DNA of 64,000 nt, taken from NCBI GenBank assembly GCA_017163975.1, contig JAFFSR010000004.1, positions 4,216,001-4,280,000 on the forward strand. Direction: 5' to 3'. The stretch is from Anastatus disparis. Taxonomy: Eukaryota > Arthropoda > Insecta > Hymenoptera > Eupelmidae. The position numbers and the translations under genes are program-made. The notes under the pieces were generated by a model. That model saw only the letters and a program-made list of their open reading frames with translations, ran no database searches and was not told the DNA's origin. Shown here one piece after another: positions 52,111-64,000 of this stretch (the stretch's first letter is position 1; every line of letters begins with the position of its first letter).

Positions 52111-55100
52111 ATGGCTAGTGTTTCTTATCATATTGCTAATCTTCTTGAGAAGGTAAGTTTTTTTTTCTTATTATTCTTTATAATGTATTACTGAATTTTT
52201 TTTGCCTATGAGGTCAAACAAAAATTTATGGGACTGGATCCTACTGGAAAACCTAACCTTCAATTTTTAGAATTTGGATATTTTGCAAAACTTTGTTTGG
52301 ATTTTTAAGAGAAAATTTCTAGAAAACTTTTAATTTCGAAGAAATTTGTTAATCTTAATTAATTTTTATTTTAAACTTTTTATTTAGAGAAATATTCAAA
52401 ATGTTTAGATATCTTTTATCACAAACAGCTTTTTTTAATACTTTGCTTAGTAAAAAAAGAAAATGATAATTTTTGCTTTCAAATTCAGTTTTATATATTT
52501 ATATACCAAATTCTGCATTTTCAAATTTATTTACTGAAACTAAGTTAAAAATAAAATTTGGTTGTGATGACTTTGATTTTATAGAGTCTAATGACCCAAA
52601 GATAAAAATATATTAACATTAAACTTTTCATTTACTAATATATGCATCAAATATTATAAATAGATCGTCAAGTTGTATTTTTTTACAACCTTTTAATTCA
52701 TTTATGTAACAATAATCTGATCTTGTTTGTATTTTATCTTTTTCTCAACTTTCAGATAAAAATAGTTTCCTAAAAAAATTCATTGTTTTTTTCAGTTATT
52801 TATAAAACTGATGCATAATTGTTGCTTGAATATATATTCTATTTGTATCTAAAATTACCAAATATTCAATATTATGCAAAATTTAATTTAATAACTTGGA
52901 ATGTATAAAATGTTTCAATATTTTCTTTTTTTTTTTTTTGTTATTTTTGTAATTCTTGAATTTCTTTGATATGATATATCTATTATACACTGATTTTATC
53001 AGTACTACGTGAGATAAATTCTTTTACAATAACTTTAAATTGATATAAAAATAATCTTTAATAAATAAAAATATACTTTAAAGCAAAATAAATTATTGAA
53101 ACATATACATATGCATGCATATTAAGTTTAAAATTAACATTTTAATTTTTTTTTAAGATGACGTCCAATGACAAGGACTTCAGATTTATGGCAACTAATG
53201 ATTTGATGACAGAGTTGCAAAAGGATAACATCAAGTTAGATGATGATTCAGAACGGAAAGTTGTTAAAATGCTTCTTAAATTATTAGAGGATAAAAATGG
53301 TGAAGTTCAAAATTTAGCAGTCAAATGGTAAGATTTTTACTATGTTTCTAATTATTTAATTAAACTATTTAATTAAATAAAGAAAACGACATTATATTAA
53401 TTTTATAGTTTGGGACCTCTGGTAAACAAAGTCAAGGAATATCAGGTAGAAACAATTGTTGATGCACTTTGTAGTAATATGGTTTCTGACAAAGAGCAGC
53501 TTCGAGATATTTCTAGTATTGGTCTGAAAACAGTTATCGCTGAACTTCCATTAGGCTCAAGTGCTTTAGCTGCAAATGTTTGTAAAAGAATTACAGGAAG
53601 ATTAAGTAGTGCTATCGAAAAGGTGAGTTGATTCAATAATTAAATAAAAGATTTAAATTAAACACAAAAATATATGCATCTTAAGTAAATATTTATTACG
53701 TAATATGTTTTTAAAAATATTATAATTTTTAATAATTAAAAAATATTTCAGCAAGAAGATGTGCCTGTACAACTTGAAGCTCTGGATATAATTGCTGACT
53801 TGTTGTCACGCTTTGGCTCCCTTCTTGTCTCATTTCATTCTATAATTCTGGCAGCATTACTGCCACAACTTTCATCACCAAGACAGGCAGTACGCAAAAG
53901 AACCATAGTTGCCCTTAGTCATCTTATGACTTCAAGCAATAGTCAACTGTACAATAAATTGTTAGATCATTTATTGGATGGTCTTGCTAATAATAAAGTT
54001 AATAATATTGTTCGTACATATATACAGTGCATTGCATCTATTTGGTAAGTTGAATAAATGTGATCTGAAGATATTTAATGCTTTATTATTAAGTTATGTT
54101 TAAACTCAATTTTATGTTTACGTTAAGACTTTTTTAAAAATTGCTTAAATTTTAAAATGTTCATTTTTTTAAGATTTAAATAATTTTGAAAAATAAAAAA
54201 TTTTTTTTTTTCAATTTATTTAAAAAAAAAAAATATTGAATTGAATAAATAATTTTTATTATAGTCGGCAAGCTGGTCACAGATTTGGAGAACAAATTGA
54301 AAGAGTCATGCCGTTAATTGTTCAGTATAGTAAAGAAGATGATGATGAACTTAGGGAATATTGTTTGCAAGCTTTTGAAGCATTTGTGTACAGGTGTCCA
54401 AAAGAAATTACTCCTCACATTAATAAGGTAATTCATCTAAAATTTTAATTTTATCTAAAATAATGAATTTTCATAATTACTTTTTTTTTTATAAAAAAAT
54501 GTTTTAATTTAATAACTTTTTTAAATGTTCAATAATTTATTACTACAGATAATTGAAATCTGCCTGATGTATCTAACATATGATCCTAATTACAACTACG
54601 ATGATGATCAGGGTGATATGTCAGACGGTGAAGGTGCAGTAATGGAAACTGAAGAAGATGGTGAGGAAGATGCTGAAGATGAATATTCAGATGACGACGA
54701 CATGAGTTGGAAAGTTCGTCGTGCTGCAACGAAGTGTCTTGAAGCTGTTGTTTCCAGCAGAAGAGAATTGTTGCCTGAACTTTACAAAATTGTTTCACCT
54801 GCTCTTATTGCTAGATTTAAAGGTAAATACAACTATCCTTAACATTAATTTTTTTATGTTCAGGTTTAGAAATCATTGAACAATAGCACTGTAATTATAA
54901 AGAAATGATTTATGATTAAATACAAAACGTTTTTTCACTTCTTAAAGTTTTTTAATTTTTTGACAAATATAAATACGTAAATAAGTTAAAATGATTAATA
55001 CAATCTACTAGGTGCTAATAGGTTAATCTTTTTTTGTTCAATTTAGTAAAGAATGATTTTCATTATTATATTTATTGTTTTATAGTAGGACATGATTTAT

Positions 55101-58100
55101 AAATCATACAGCTGATATTTTGTATTAATAAATTTAAAGTAATATAACATAATGCAACTTTGAAACTGAGAAATTTATTTTTATTCATTGTTTATGATAA
55201 AACCATGTTTGTTTAATAGTTAATTTATGTATTATATAATATTCATCTTCTCAGTTTTGGAATTAAATATTTATTGTTTCGATTTTCAAAAATGTTGAAC
55301 ATTGTCTCCTTTAAAGGTTATTAATTTTTTAAAAAATATTCTGTATTTATTTCACAATAATATTATATTTTTTTCTGTACAATTATTTTATATTTCTTTT
55401 AGTAAAAAATTATATTAAATTCAAATGTTAAAATAAATTAATTAAAAATCATTCAAAACTTTTTGTACTTGAATTAAATATAATCATTTCATTATCAAGG
55501 TTTCTATTAATAAATTAATTTATTATTTTTATTTGAAATGTTAATCGTGTTTCATAAATTTTCAGAACGAGAAGAGAATGTGAAATCTGACATATTTCAT
55601 GCTTATATAACATTACTTCGACAAACAAAACCTACCACTGGAGTAGCCTTAGACCCTGATTCAATGGAAGACGAAGAAGGACCAATTTCTTCACTTCAGC
55701 AGCAAGTGCCAATGATTGTTAAAGCCGTACATCGTCAAATGAAAGAAAAGAGTATTAAAACTCGTCAGGATTGTTTATCACTTCTTAAAGAGCTTGTACT
55801 TGTACTTCCTGGAGCCCTTACTAATCACATACCAGCTTTGATACCTGGTATTCAATATTCTTTGGGTGAAAAGAATTCTTCAAGCAATATGAAAATTGAT
55901 ACTTTGGCATTTGTTCATACATTATTAGCTACTCATCAACCGGAAGTATTCCATCCACATTTAGATGTACTTGCACCACCAATTATTTCTGCTGTCAGTG
56001 ATCCATTTTATAAAATCACAGCAGAAGCACTTCTTGTATTACAACAATTGGTACAGGTCATCCGACCTCATGGTGAGTTATTTCAAATTTTATGCATTAT
56101 TTGAATTATTTTTTTTTTACAAGACACTAATATTGTAGTTTATTTTAAGAATTTTGATTAAAAATTTTTTAAAGCTCTTTTATGAAATAAAAAGAGTATC
56201 ATATAAACATTTTTTTAAAATTTCAAATACAGTTTGAAAAATATGGAAAATTATAATTGTACAAAGTATTTATAAATCATATGCCTCGTTACATGTGAAA
56301 TTTTAATATAACCTTAAGAAAAAATTTTAATATTTTTTTGCATCGTACTTGTAAAACCAATTATTTTTATTTTTAATTGTTTCAAATAATAAGAAAAAAT
56401 GGAACTCCTCATTCTTAAAAAAAAGTTTTTTATTATAATAATATAGCTATTTAATTAGTATTAACTTTCAACTATGATATATAGTGGTTGAATGTTTTAT
56501 CATTTTTTCCTCCTAACAAAAATTCAATTAACATCAATCAAAATATTTTTAAAATTGTGTGAATAAAAAATAATTATCAGTACCAAGTCCTCGTTAGTAC
56601 GTAATTTGAGTGTGCTGCTTGAAAACGTTTATTTATAACTTGTCAACTGAGTAATGGTGACTTTTTTAAAAATAACTTTTTTTATAACCACGCATAGCAT
56701 ATTTACGTTCATTATAGAAATTTTTTTGAATTTTGAAAACGAACAATTTCTATGTATAAAAATATAAAAAAAAACGAAAATATATTTTTTTTAATTTGTG
56801 GAAACAATTAGATTTTTATTTTCGTAAAAACGCTATTTCTAAAATCATAGTAACATATTCTATATTTTATCAATAAGCACATTTTGAGAACTTTTTTTCA
56901 ATATGAATAAAAATGATTCGGTTTGTTTGTAGTTCTCTTTAATAAGAAAGTTTAGTGGACTTAGTCATGGCATCTTCTATTATAAGTTTTATGTTGACTC
57001 CAATATGTATTTCAGATTAAATTAAAAATTAAAAAATATTTATATACGAAAAATACAGCTAGAGTAAATCCTTTTTTTAAGTCTTAATAATATTAAATAA
57101 AAATTCTTTAATTACAAAAGTTAACTGATTATCTATGAATCGAAAAAATTAATAATCAATATAATTATTATTGTTTTTATTAGAGATAAAAAAAATTTAA
57201 CTAAAAAAATTATATGTACTTATAGACAAATCATCAAGCTTTGATTTTACACCATTATCTGGAGAATTGTACTGGTCGACATTATCACGATTACGCACTT
57301 CTGATATTGATCAAGAGGTAAAAGAGCGCGCTATTGCTTGTATGGGTCAAATAATTGCTCATCTTGGCGATACTTTACAAAACGAATTACCGGTTTGTTT
57401 GCCGATCTTCCTTGATAGACTGCGTAATGAAATTACTCGCCTTACTACTGTTAAGGTATGTATCTTACTTGCCATTTAACATCGATAAATAAGGGATCTT
57501 CAAAAGTTTTCTAATAATTATTCAAAATATTTTTTTTTTTTTTTTTTTTTTAATTTTTCATACAAATTTATTATTTTTTTAACACCTTGTCTGTTGGGTT
57601 TATAATCATGGATTGCTATCTTTTACAGATTTTTTCCAAATAAATAAATTAATTTTAATAAAAATTTTTTGAAAAATTAAAAATAATTTTAGGATTGTTT
57701 TTATTGTTATTTTACTATTTTTCTTTTTTTTTTATATTTAAAAAGCCAAGACTTTTTGTAGTATTAATTTAAATAATATTTGTTGCAAGAAAATTAAGAA
57801 AATTTATAATTTTTTAATTATGTAATTTTGAACAAATATTTTGTAATTAATATCCAAAATGAAATATTTGTTGACATTATATTGTTTCATCAATAATTTC
57901 TTTTTTTTTAGGCATTAACATGTATCGCCGCTTCACCTTTGCGCATTGATTTGAAACCAATTCTTCAAGATGCCATACCAATTCTTGGATCATTTTTGCG
58001 AAAAAATCAGCGTGCCTTGAAGCTTAGCTCTTTAGTACTTCTTGACACTTTGGTGCGCAATTATAACGAAGCTATGCATCCAGATTTACTTGAGAAAGTA

Positions 58101-61100
58101 ACAACGGAATTACCAGCATTACTAAATGAAGCAGATTTACATATTGCTCAGCTAACACTTACCCTATTAACAACTATTGCTAAATTGCATCCTATCGCTC
58201 TGAACAGGCTCTCAGACAATATATTACCAGAAATACTTGTGCTAGTTAAATCACCGCTATTGCAAGGTAAAGTTCTTATTTTAATCTTTTTTAAATTTTA
58301 ATTAACGATTCAAAAGTGATTCATATCAAAATTCAATATCTATTTTACAAAGATATATAAAAAAATTTAAATATTAACGTTATATCAACAATAAGCATCA
58401 AATACGGTATAATTAATATTAAGACAGTTCTTTAAAAAATCAAAACAAAACAGTTTTGCAATTGTTAATTTTTTATCACATTTTTTATTTTTTTTGTTTC
58501 ATTATATTTTATAAAAGATTTTATTTTAAACCAATTTTATATTATTCATATTAAAATGTTTTAAATAATATATAGTGAATTAATTTAGATAATTCAATTT
58601 ATATTTAATATAACATAATTTATAAAAGTATTGAAGTAAGACTATGACTTCAAAAATTATTTTTTTTTTATTTTACATATGTTTTTAATTTAACTTTGTC
58701 AATATTGCTCTGCAATAATTAAAAAGTTTTTAAAACTTCATTTAATTAAAAATTAACTAGTTAAAAGTTTAAATTAATTCATATTTATTTTGTAAAATTT
58801 TTTAATAACTAGATTAATTGCTTAAATATCATATAAAAAATTTTTACAACATAAATCAATTACATTATATTTTATTTGTAATATTTTTTTAATGCATTGA
58901 AAAATCTTTATCTATAATCTAATAATATTTAAATATATTTTTAAAATTTAAAACATAAATAATAAGAACCTAGTAAACATTAATTATTGCGGTAGCGTTT
59001 TGTATTAACTTATCTTTATAAATATACATTAATATTGACATCAGGCATTCAATATTAAACGAAACTGTGAAATTAATAATTACATTACTAAAAAAAAATT
59101 GTTTTTTAATTTATTAATTAAACTTGGTAAGCCATCAACAATTAAAAAGTGTAAAAAATTTAAAAAATTTAAAAAAAAAAAAAAAAAAGCGCCCGAACAG
59201 GGACTCGAACCCTGGACCCTCAGATTAAAAGTCTGATGCTCTACCGACTGAGCTATCCGGGCCTGACTGATGCGCGACAAAATGTACATTTTGACGGGAG
59301 ACGCTACACTTTTTTCGCAACAAAATTTCAGACAATTTTATAAATATTATAAATTAAAAAAAAAATTTATTTATTAAAATTTTAAATTAAAAAAAAAATG
59401 TGATTATGTATATCAATAAATTGCAAAAATTTTGTGTACAAATTAAATTTAATATTGAAAAATCTGGAAATTGTTTTTTATAATAAAATTCATATTATTT
59501 AAGAATTGCCACAAAAATATAATGTTTAAAAATGTTAATTAACAAATACATATTAAAAAAAATTTTCCTCAAGTAACATGTGCACCAGTATACTTGAAAT
59601 ATTGTTCTCAACTTTCTCAGTGCAAAAAAATGTTCTCAACTTGATAAGTTTTAAATTAGTCACTTTTACTTAAACTTAAATCTAGAACTTATTATCCATA
59701 TAATTTACTTTTGTATAAATCATTTAATTAATTTATATTAATTATAAAATAATTTATACATCAGCTTTAATTAACTAAAATTTAAACATTTTATTTATTT
59801 TTTTTTTTAATGTGATTTAAGTTTCCAAAAACTTAGTAGTCCATTTCTATATAATTTAATCTAGTAAACATTCTGCAATTTAAAAATTAAAAAAAAATAA
59901 CTTTTGTTTTTAGGCGCTGCTTTGAATTCGATGCTTGAGTTCTTCCAAGCTTTGGTACAAGCTGGTTTACCGGGTATGGGATATCGCGAACTATTGTCGA
60001 TGCTCGTTGCTCCTGTCAGTCAAACACAACCACTTCACAAACAGGCTTACCATTCATTAGCTAAATGTGCTGCAGCTCTTACTATTACCTGGCACCAAGA
60101 AGCTCAGGGTGTCGTTGAGGAATTTCTTAAAGATGTTCAAAATCAACAATCGGATGCGAGACATATATTTGCCCTTCTCGTGATCGGTGAAATTGGCCGT
60201 CACGTGTAAGAAACATTTTCTTTTTTTATTTTTTTTATATTGTTTAGTTTTTTTTTTTTTTTATTTTATATTATTATAAACTTTTGAACTTGACAATAAA
60301 GTATATTGTTTATATTTGAAAAAAAAAGAAAAAAGTAAAATTAAAAAACAATAACTTATATTTTTAAATCGCAAAAAATTTTATTAAAAAAATGTAATGA
60401 AACAATTATTTTTCAGAGATTTGAGTACCATTCATTCACTAAAACATATTATTTTGGAATCATTTTCATCCGCATCAGAAGAAGTGAAATCCGCAGCCAG
60501 TTACACGCTTGGAAATATAGCTGTTGGAAATTTGCCTGAATATCTTCCCTTTATACTTAATGAAATTGAAGCCCAGCCTAAACGCCAATATCTTCTTCTT
60601 CATTCTCTGAAAGAGGTAAAAATTTATATATTTTTATAATATTATATTGTGTTCTTGACTTATGATCTATTCACAATTGTTGTAACTCAATATATAGAAG
60701 GCTTTATACCTCTAAGTGATAACAAAAAATGTTTTGTTTGATCTTATAATTAATATGATTAAAAATTCAATTTTTCATCATTTTTTATGCACAAATAAAA
60801 ATTTTTCTTTACAGATAATCGCATGCCAATCGTCAAGCCCATCGGGCGTGACTCATCTTCAAAGTTTCGTGCCTTCGATTTGGGTTCTGTTACATAGACA
60901 CTGTGAGTGCACAGAAGAAGGCACGCGCAATGTCGTTGCTGAATGTCTTGGCAAACTTACTCTTATCGACCCGGCCAATCTGTTGCCTCGTTTACAGGAA
61001 CTTCTCAAATCTTCTTCAGGTTTGATGAGAACCACTGCTGTTACTGCTGTCAAATTCACCATTTCCGATCAAGTAAGATAAATTCATTATTTAAATAAAA

Positions 61101-62942
61101 ATTTTACCAATTTTTTTCAAAATAATTATGTTAACTTGAATTGAAGAATCTTCTTAGTTATCTAACTTGCATTATTTTTCTTAAAATTAATTTTTTTTTT
61201 TAATGTTTTAATTATTAGTTCAATTTTACTATCACATTATAACATTATACTTTTTAATTTATTAAAGCATTAAATATTTTAGAATTTAAATGTTTATAAA
61301 TTAACAAGCGGTTTATTCTCCTAAAAAATTTAATTAAAATACTTGTTTATGATTTTCAGCCACAAGCCATCGACCCAATGTTAAAACAATGTATGGGCAA
61401 CTTCCTTATAGCATTAGAAGATCCAGACTTAAATGTAAGAAGGGTGGCATTGGTAGCATTCAACTCAGCGGCTCACAACAAGCCAATGTTGGTTCGCGAT
61501 CTTTTGGATCAAGTGTTACCACAGCTTTACGCCGAGACTAAAGTTAAAGTATGTGCGGTTAAATTTTCATTTCATTCCATTCCAATTCCTTTATTTATTG
61601 AATTATTTATTATGAAACACTACAAAAAATGAAGAGAAAGTTAATGAAATTTAATATTGAAAATCTATTGTTAATCAAATTTAATATTTTATTATGCATT
61701 GATTAATAATATATGCTTAGCATGTTAAAAAAATTTTGATTGATAATTATAATATAAAATATACGAAAAATTGAAATAGTATATAACATTAAATATTTTA
61801 TCAATTTAATATTTAATTACTTAGACATTAAATAAACTACATTATGAAATTGCAGAAAGAACTGATTAGAGAAGTAGAAATGGGTCCATTCAAACACACA
61901 GTTGATGATGGTCTTGATTTGCGAAAAGCTGCTTTTGAATGCATGTACACATTGTTGGATTCTTGCCTGGATCGATTAGACGTTTTCGAATTTCTCAATC
62001 ACGTTGAAAGTGGTCTAAGAGATCACTATGATATTAAGATGCTTACTTATCTTATGACTGCTCGACTTGCACAACTTTGTCCCACAGCAGTTTTACAAAG
62101 TAAGTTTTTAAAAATGAAAATTATTTATTTTTGATCAATTTAAAAATATTTCAAAATTTTATTAAAAAATTAAATGATGTTTTCTTATTTATTTTAAGGG
62201 CTCGAAAGACTAGTAGAACCACTCAAAAGCACTTGTACAATGAAAGTCAAACAGAACTCTGTTAAACAAGAATATGAAAAACAGGATGAACTTAAACGAT
62301 CTGCTTTCCGAGCCGTGGCTGCACTTTTAACAATCCCAGACGCCGGTGAGTCATTGAAAAATATTTTTTAAATATATATATTTAGAATTTATTATCATGT
62401 AAAAGAAGAATTCATTAATATTAATTAGTCTATTAAATTTGATATTTTTAGCTATTAGTTGCTAATTCATAGTTTGAAAAGTAAAAGTTTGCGAAAAAAT
62501 AAAATTATTGAAATACCTAATTTTATTAACTCTTTTAATTTTAATATCATTTTAATATACATAATAAAGTAATAATATCCATTTACTTTGTTTTTAACAA
62601 TAAATTTTTCGCATGACTATATAAAGAAATTTATAAAAAGGCATCGACCGATAAAATGAATGCATTTTTATTAAAAACTTAATTTAAATTCAACAGGTAT
62701 TTACCAAAGACTAAAAAATTACAAAGTTTCTTTAATTTATACAAAATAAATAATTAACATATATTAATCATTTTTCATTTAATCATTCCGAAACTTAATT
62801 TATTTCAGACAAAAATCCAGCACTGAGCGAATTTGTAACGCAAATCAAAGCAACTCCAGAGCTCCAGCCTCTTTTCGAAGTTATCCAAAAAGACTGCACA
62901 GGCAGTAGCCTCAACGAAACTAATTTAATGGATCAGAGCTAA
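52111..62942 (+). CDS. CAND1: Cullin-associated NEDD8-dissociated protein 1
   Basis: Sixteen exons join in phase to 1236 aa, close to the 1230 of the human protein. CDS exons start at 52111, 53158, 53409, 53752, 54265, 54549, 55566, 57226, 57912, 59914, 60417, 60815, 61360, 61856, 62199 and 62809; the last ends at 62942. All introns are GT-AG. The N-terminus is [14 protein letters not shown], then [17 protein letters not shown]. The protein is built of HEAT repeats, with the usual acidic insert ([12 protein letters not shown] to [16 protein letters not shown], about 54600-54725), and the end is [24 protein letters not shown]1 wraps unneddylated cullin-RBX1 and exchanges substrate-receptor modules of SCF-type ubiquitin ligases. 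The first intron is about 1 kb, and intron 9 carries an antisense tRNA-Lys. I see no broken frame. Confidence 0.97.
59190..59262 (-). tRNA. tRNA-Lys: tRNA-Lys (anticodon TTT)
   Basis: The gene is 73 nt on the minus strand, starting GCCCGGATAGCTCAGTCGG. The acceptor stem GCCCGGA pairs with TTCGGGC (one G-T pair) with discriminator G. The anticodon arm is CAGAC-TTTTAAT-CTG with anticodon TTT, and the B box is GGTTCGAGTCC. A long T run follows as Pol III terminator. It lies inside intron 9 of CAND1 (58267-59913) on the opposite strand. All arms pair well, so it is likely functional. Confidence 0.97.
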
Positions 62943-64000
62943 GGGCAACACGTGAACGAATGATACTGGTAGCTTTTATCGCGTTTAAAGATGAGGAGAA
63001 GAATGATGATCGCTCGATTTTTTATATGCACACAAAAACGAAAAGTTGACGGCCCGCGCGAATTTTTCTTTTTTTTTTATTTTAATGGCCATCAGCCGAG
63101 CGAACGAACAGAAAATAATAAATAAATCGGCGGGTCGCCTTGTGAGATTTTACATCGACCATGGCATTAAAAAGAAATACAATATTATCTATAACGACTA
63201 TAATATAAAATAAAAGATCCTCATCCACGTTAGCTGAGAGAATTGAATGAATGTGAAAAAAATTAAAAAAAAAAAGAAAGCTTAGAGGATAAAAAGAAAG
63301 AAGCAACTATCGATAGTTTATTTCTATACGTTATTTTTTCATTAATTGTAACCCCCCGAATTTAAGGGAAAATGAATATGCATTAAGAACTGAATTTAAA
63401 AGTAAGAAGAGAATGAGAAGAGAAAGAAAAAGGAAAATTAAAGAAAAATAAAACGTAGCTTTCAGTTAATGTGATTTATATTTAGTGACAAACGCCTGTA
63501 TAAACATTGAAAAAAAATAAATTTACCGGACGTTTAAATATTTTACGACTTGAGTTTCATTGTGTTTATTTTTCTTTTTTTGTTTTTGGTGTAGTAAGCA
63601 GTAGTGCTTTCTTTCATTCTAGTTGTCTCAACAAGATTAAACTGACAAACAAAAATCTGAGGAATGCACGGCACGTGCATATTTTTTTCATATCATTCTT
63701 TTATTTATAGATAAGTGTAGATTAATGAATTAAAATATAAATGACTTTTTTATCTATATTTTATGTTTATTCCTAAATTTTATAATTTTTAATCTATTCA
63801 TATTCATTTTACATATGTAGTTCCTTATACTTTATTTAAATTAAAACTAAAAGATTCTAAAATCCCTGATAAAGATCTATATTTTTCAAAAACATTACTT
63901 TGACGTCATTGTTTGCTCATTGCATCATCTGAAAAATGCATATCTAAGGGATTTAGATATGAAACATCATTTGCAAATATATAATTTTCCATTAACTTTG
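62943..64000. other. CAND1 3' UTR and downstream intergenic sequence
   Basis: AATAAA-type signals occur near 63118-63124, 63445 and 63517, any of which could end the transcript. A run of purines (63400-63450) precedes the second. Beyond about 63560 the sequence is A/T-rich with no supported gene up to the window end. Confidence 0.5.

Noticed and set aside
1..64000. CRISPR arrays, bacterial operons or rRNA genes
   Set aside because: No regularly spaced repeat-spacer pattern, no ribosome-binding sites and no rRNA sequence; the introns show it is eukaryotic.

Overview
The window is AT-rich, intron-containing animal DNA. Two conserved genes (CAND1 and a tandem pair of SUCLA2 genes), GT-AG introns often under 100 bp, a tRNA-Lys inside an intron and many transposons point to an insect. 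A hymenopteran such as a parasitoid wasp is my best guess, but that is inference.

Left third (1 to about 18.6 kb): a decayed Maverick/Polinton-type (adintovirus-like) element that runs off the left edge. It holds two small conserved element genes, a retroviral-type integrase with a chromodomain-like tail, a BIR+RING inhibitor-of-apoptosis protein, two tandem small paralogues, a protein-primed family B DNA polymerase with two spliceosomal introns and two frameshifts, a small helical ORF, a two-exon cysteine-rich protein and two proline-rich proteins. From 9.0 to 13.9 kb the DNA carries at least eight 16-nt stem-loops that match the metazoan histone-mRNA 3'-end consensus. Seven of them are followed, 10-16 nt downstream, by a shared AACGTAGAGCAAACT-like motif. 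Both proline-rich genes end just before such a cassette. This looks like repeated use of replication-dependent histone 3'-end processing by a selfish or viral element, and it is the most interesting signal here. Several smaller TIR elements have inserted into this region, and a full-length but dead Jockey-type LINE sits at 14262-18641 between 13-bp target duplications.

Middle (18.6-26.3 kb): an unidentified stretch, a second, reversed and decayed LINE (about 19.16-22.98 kb), a tRNA-derived SINE, a second tRNA-like SINE head, two long foldback elements and short tandem duplications.

Host genes (26.8 kb to the end): all lie on the plus strand. (i) A four-exon RGG/RS-rich protein with an N-terminal UAP56-binding motif, probably an mRNA-export adaptor. 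(ii) Two tandem SUCLA2 paralogues (33.4-37.7 and 40.6-46.1 kb), each encoding 449 aa and differing by one intron. (iii) After a 6-kb transposon-rich gap with a 2.4-kb nested palindrome (48.3-50.7 kb), CAND1 in 16 exons (1236 aa), with tRNA-Lys(TTT) antisense in intron 9. The LINEs and the Polinton are broken. The host genes look intact, and their exon phases join without error.
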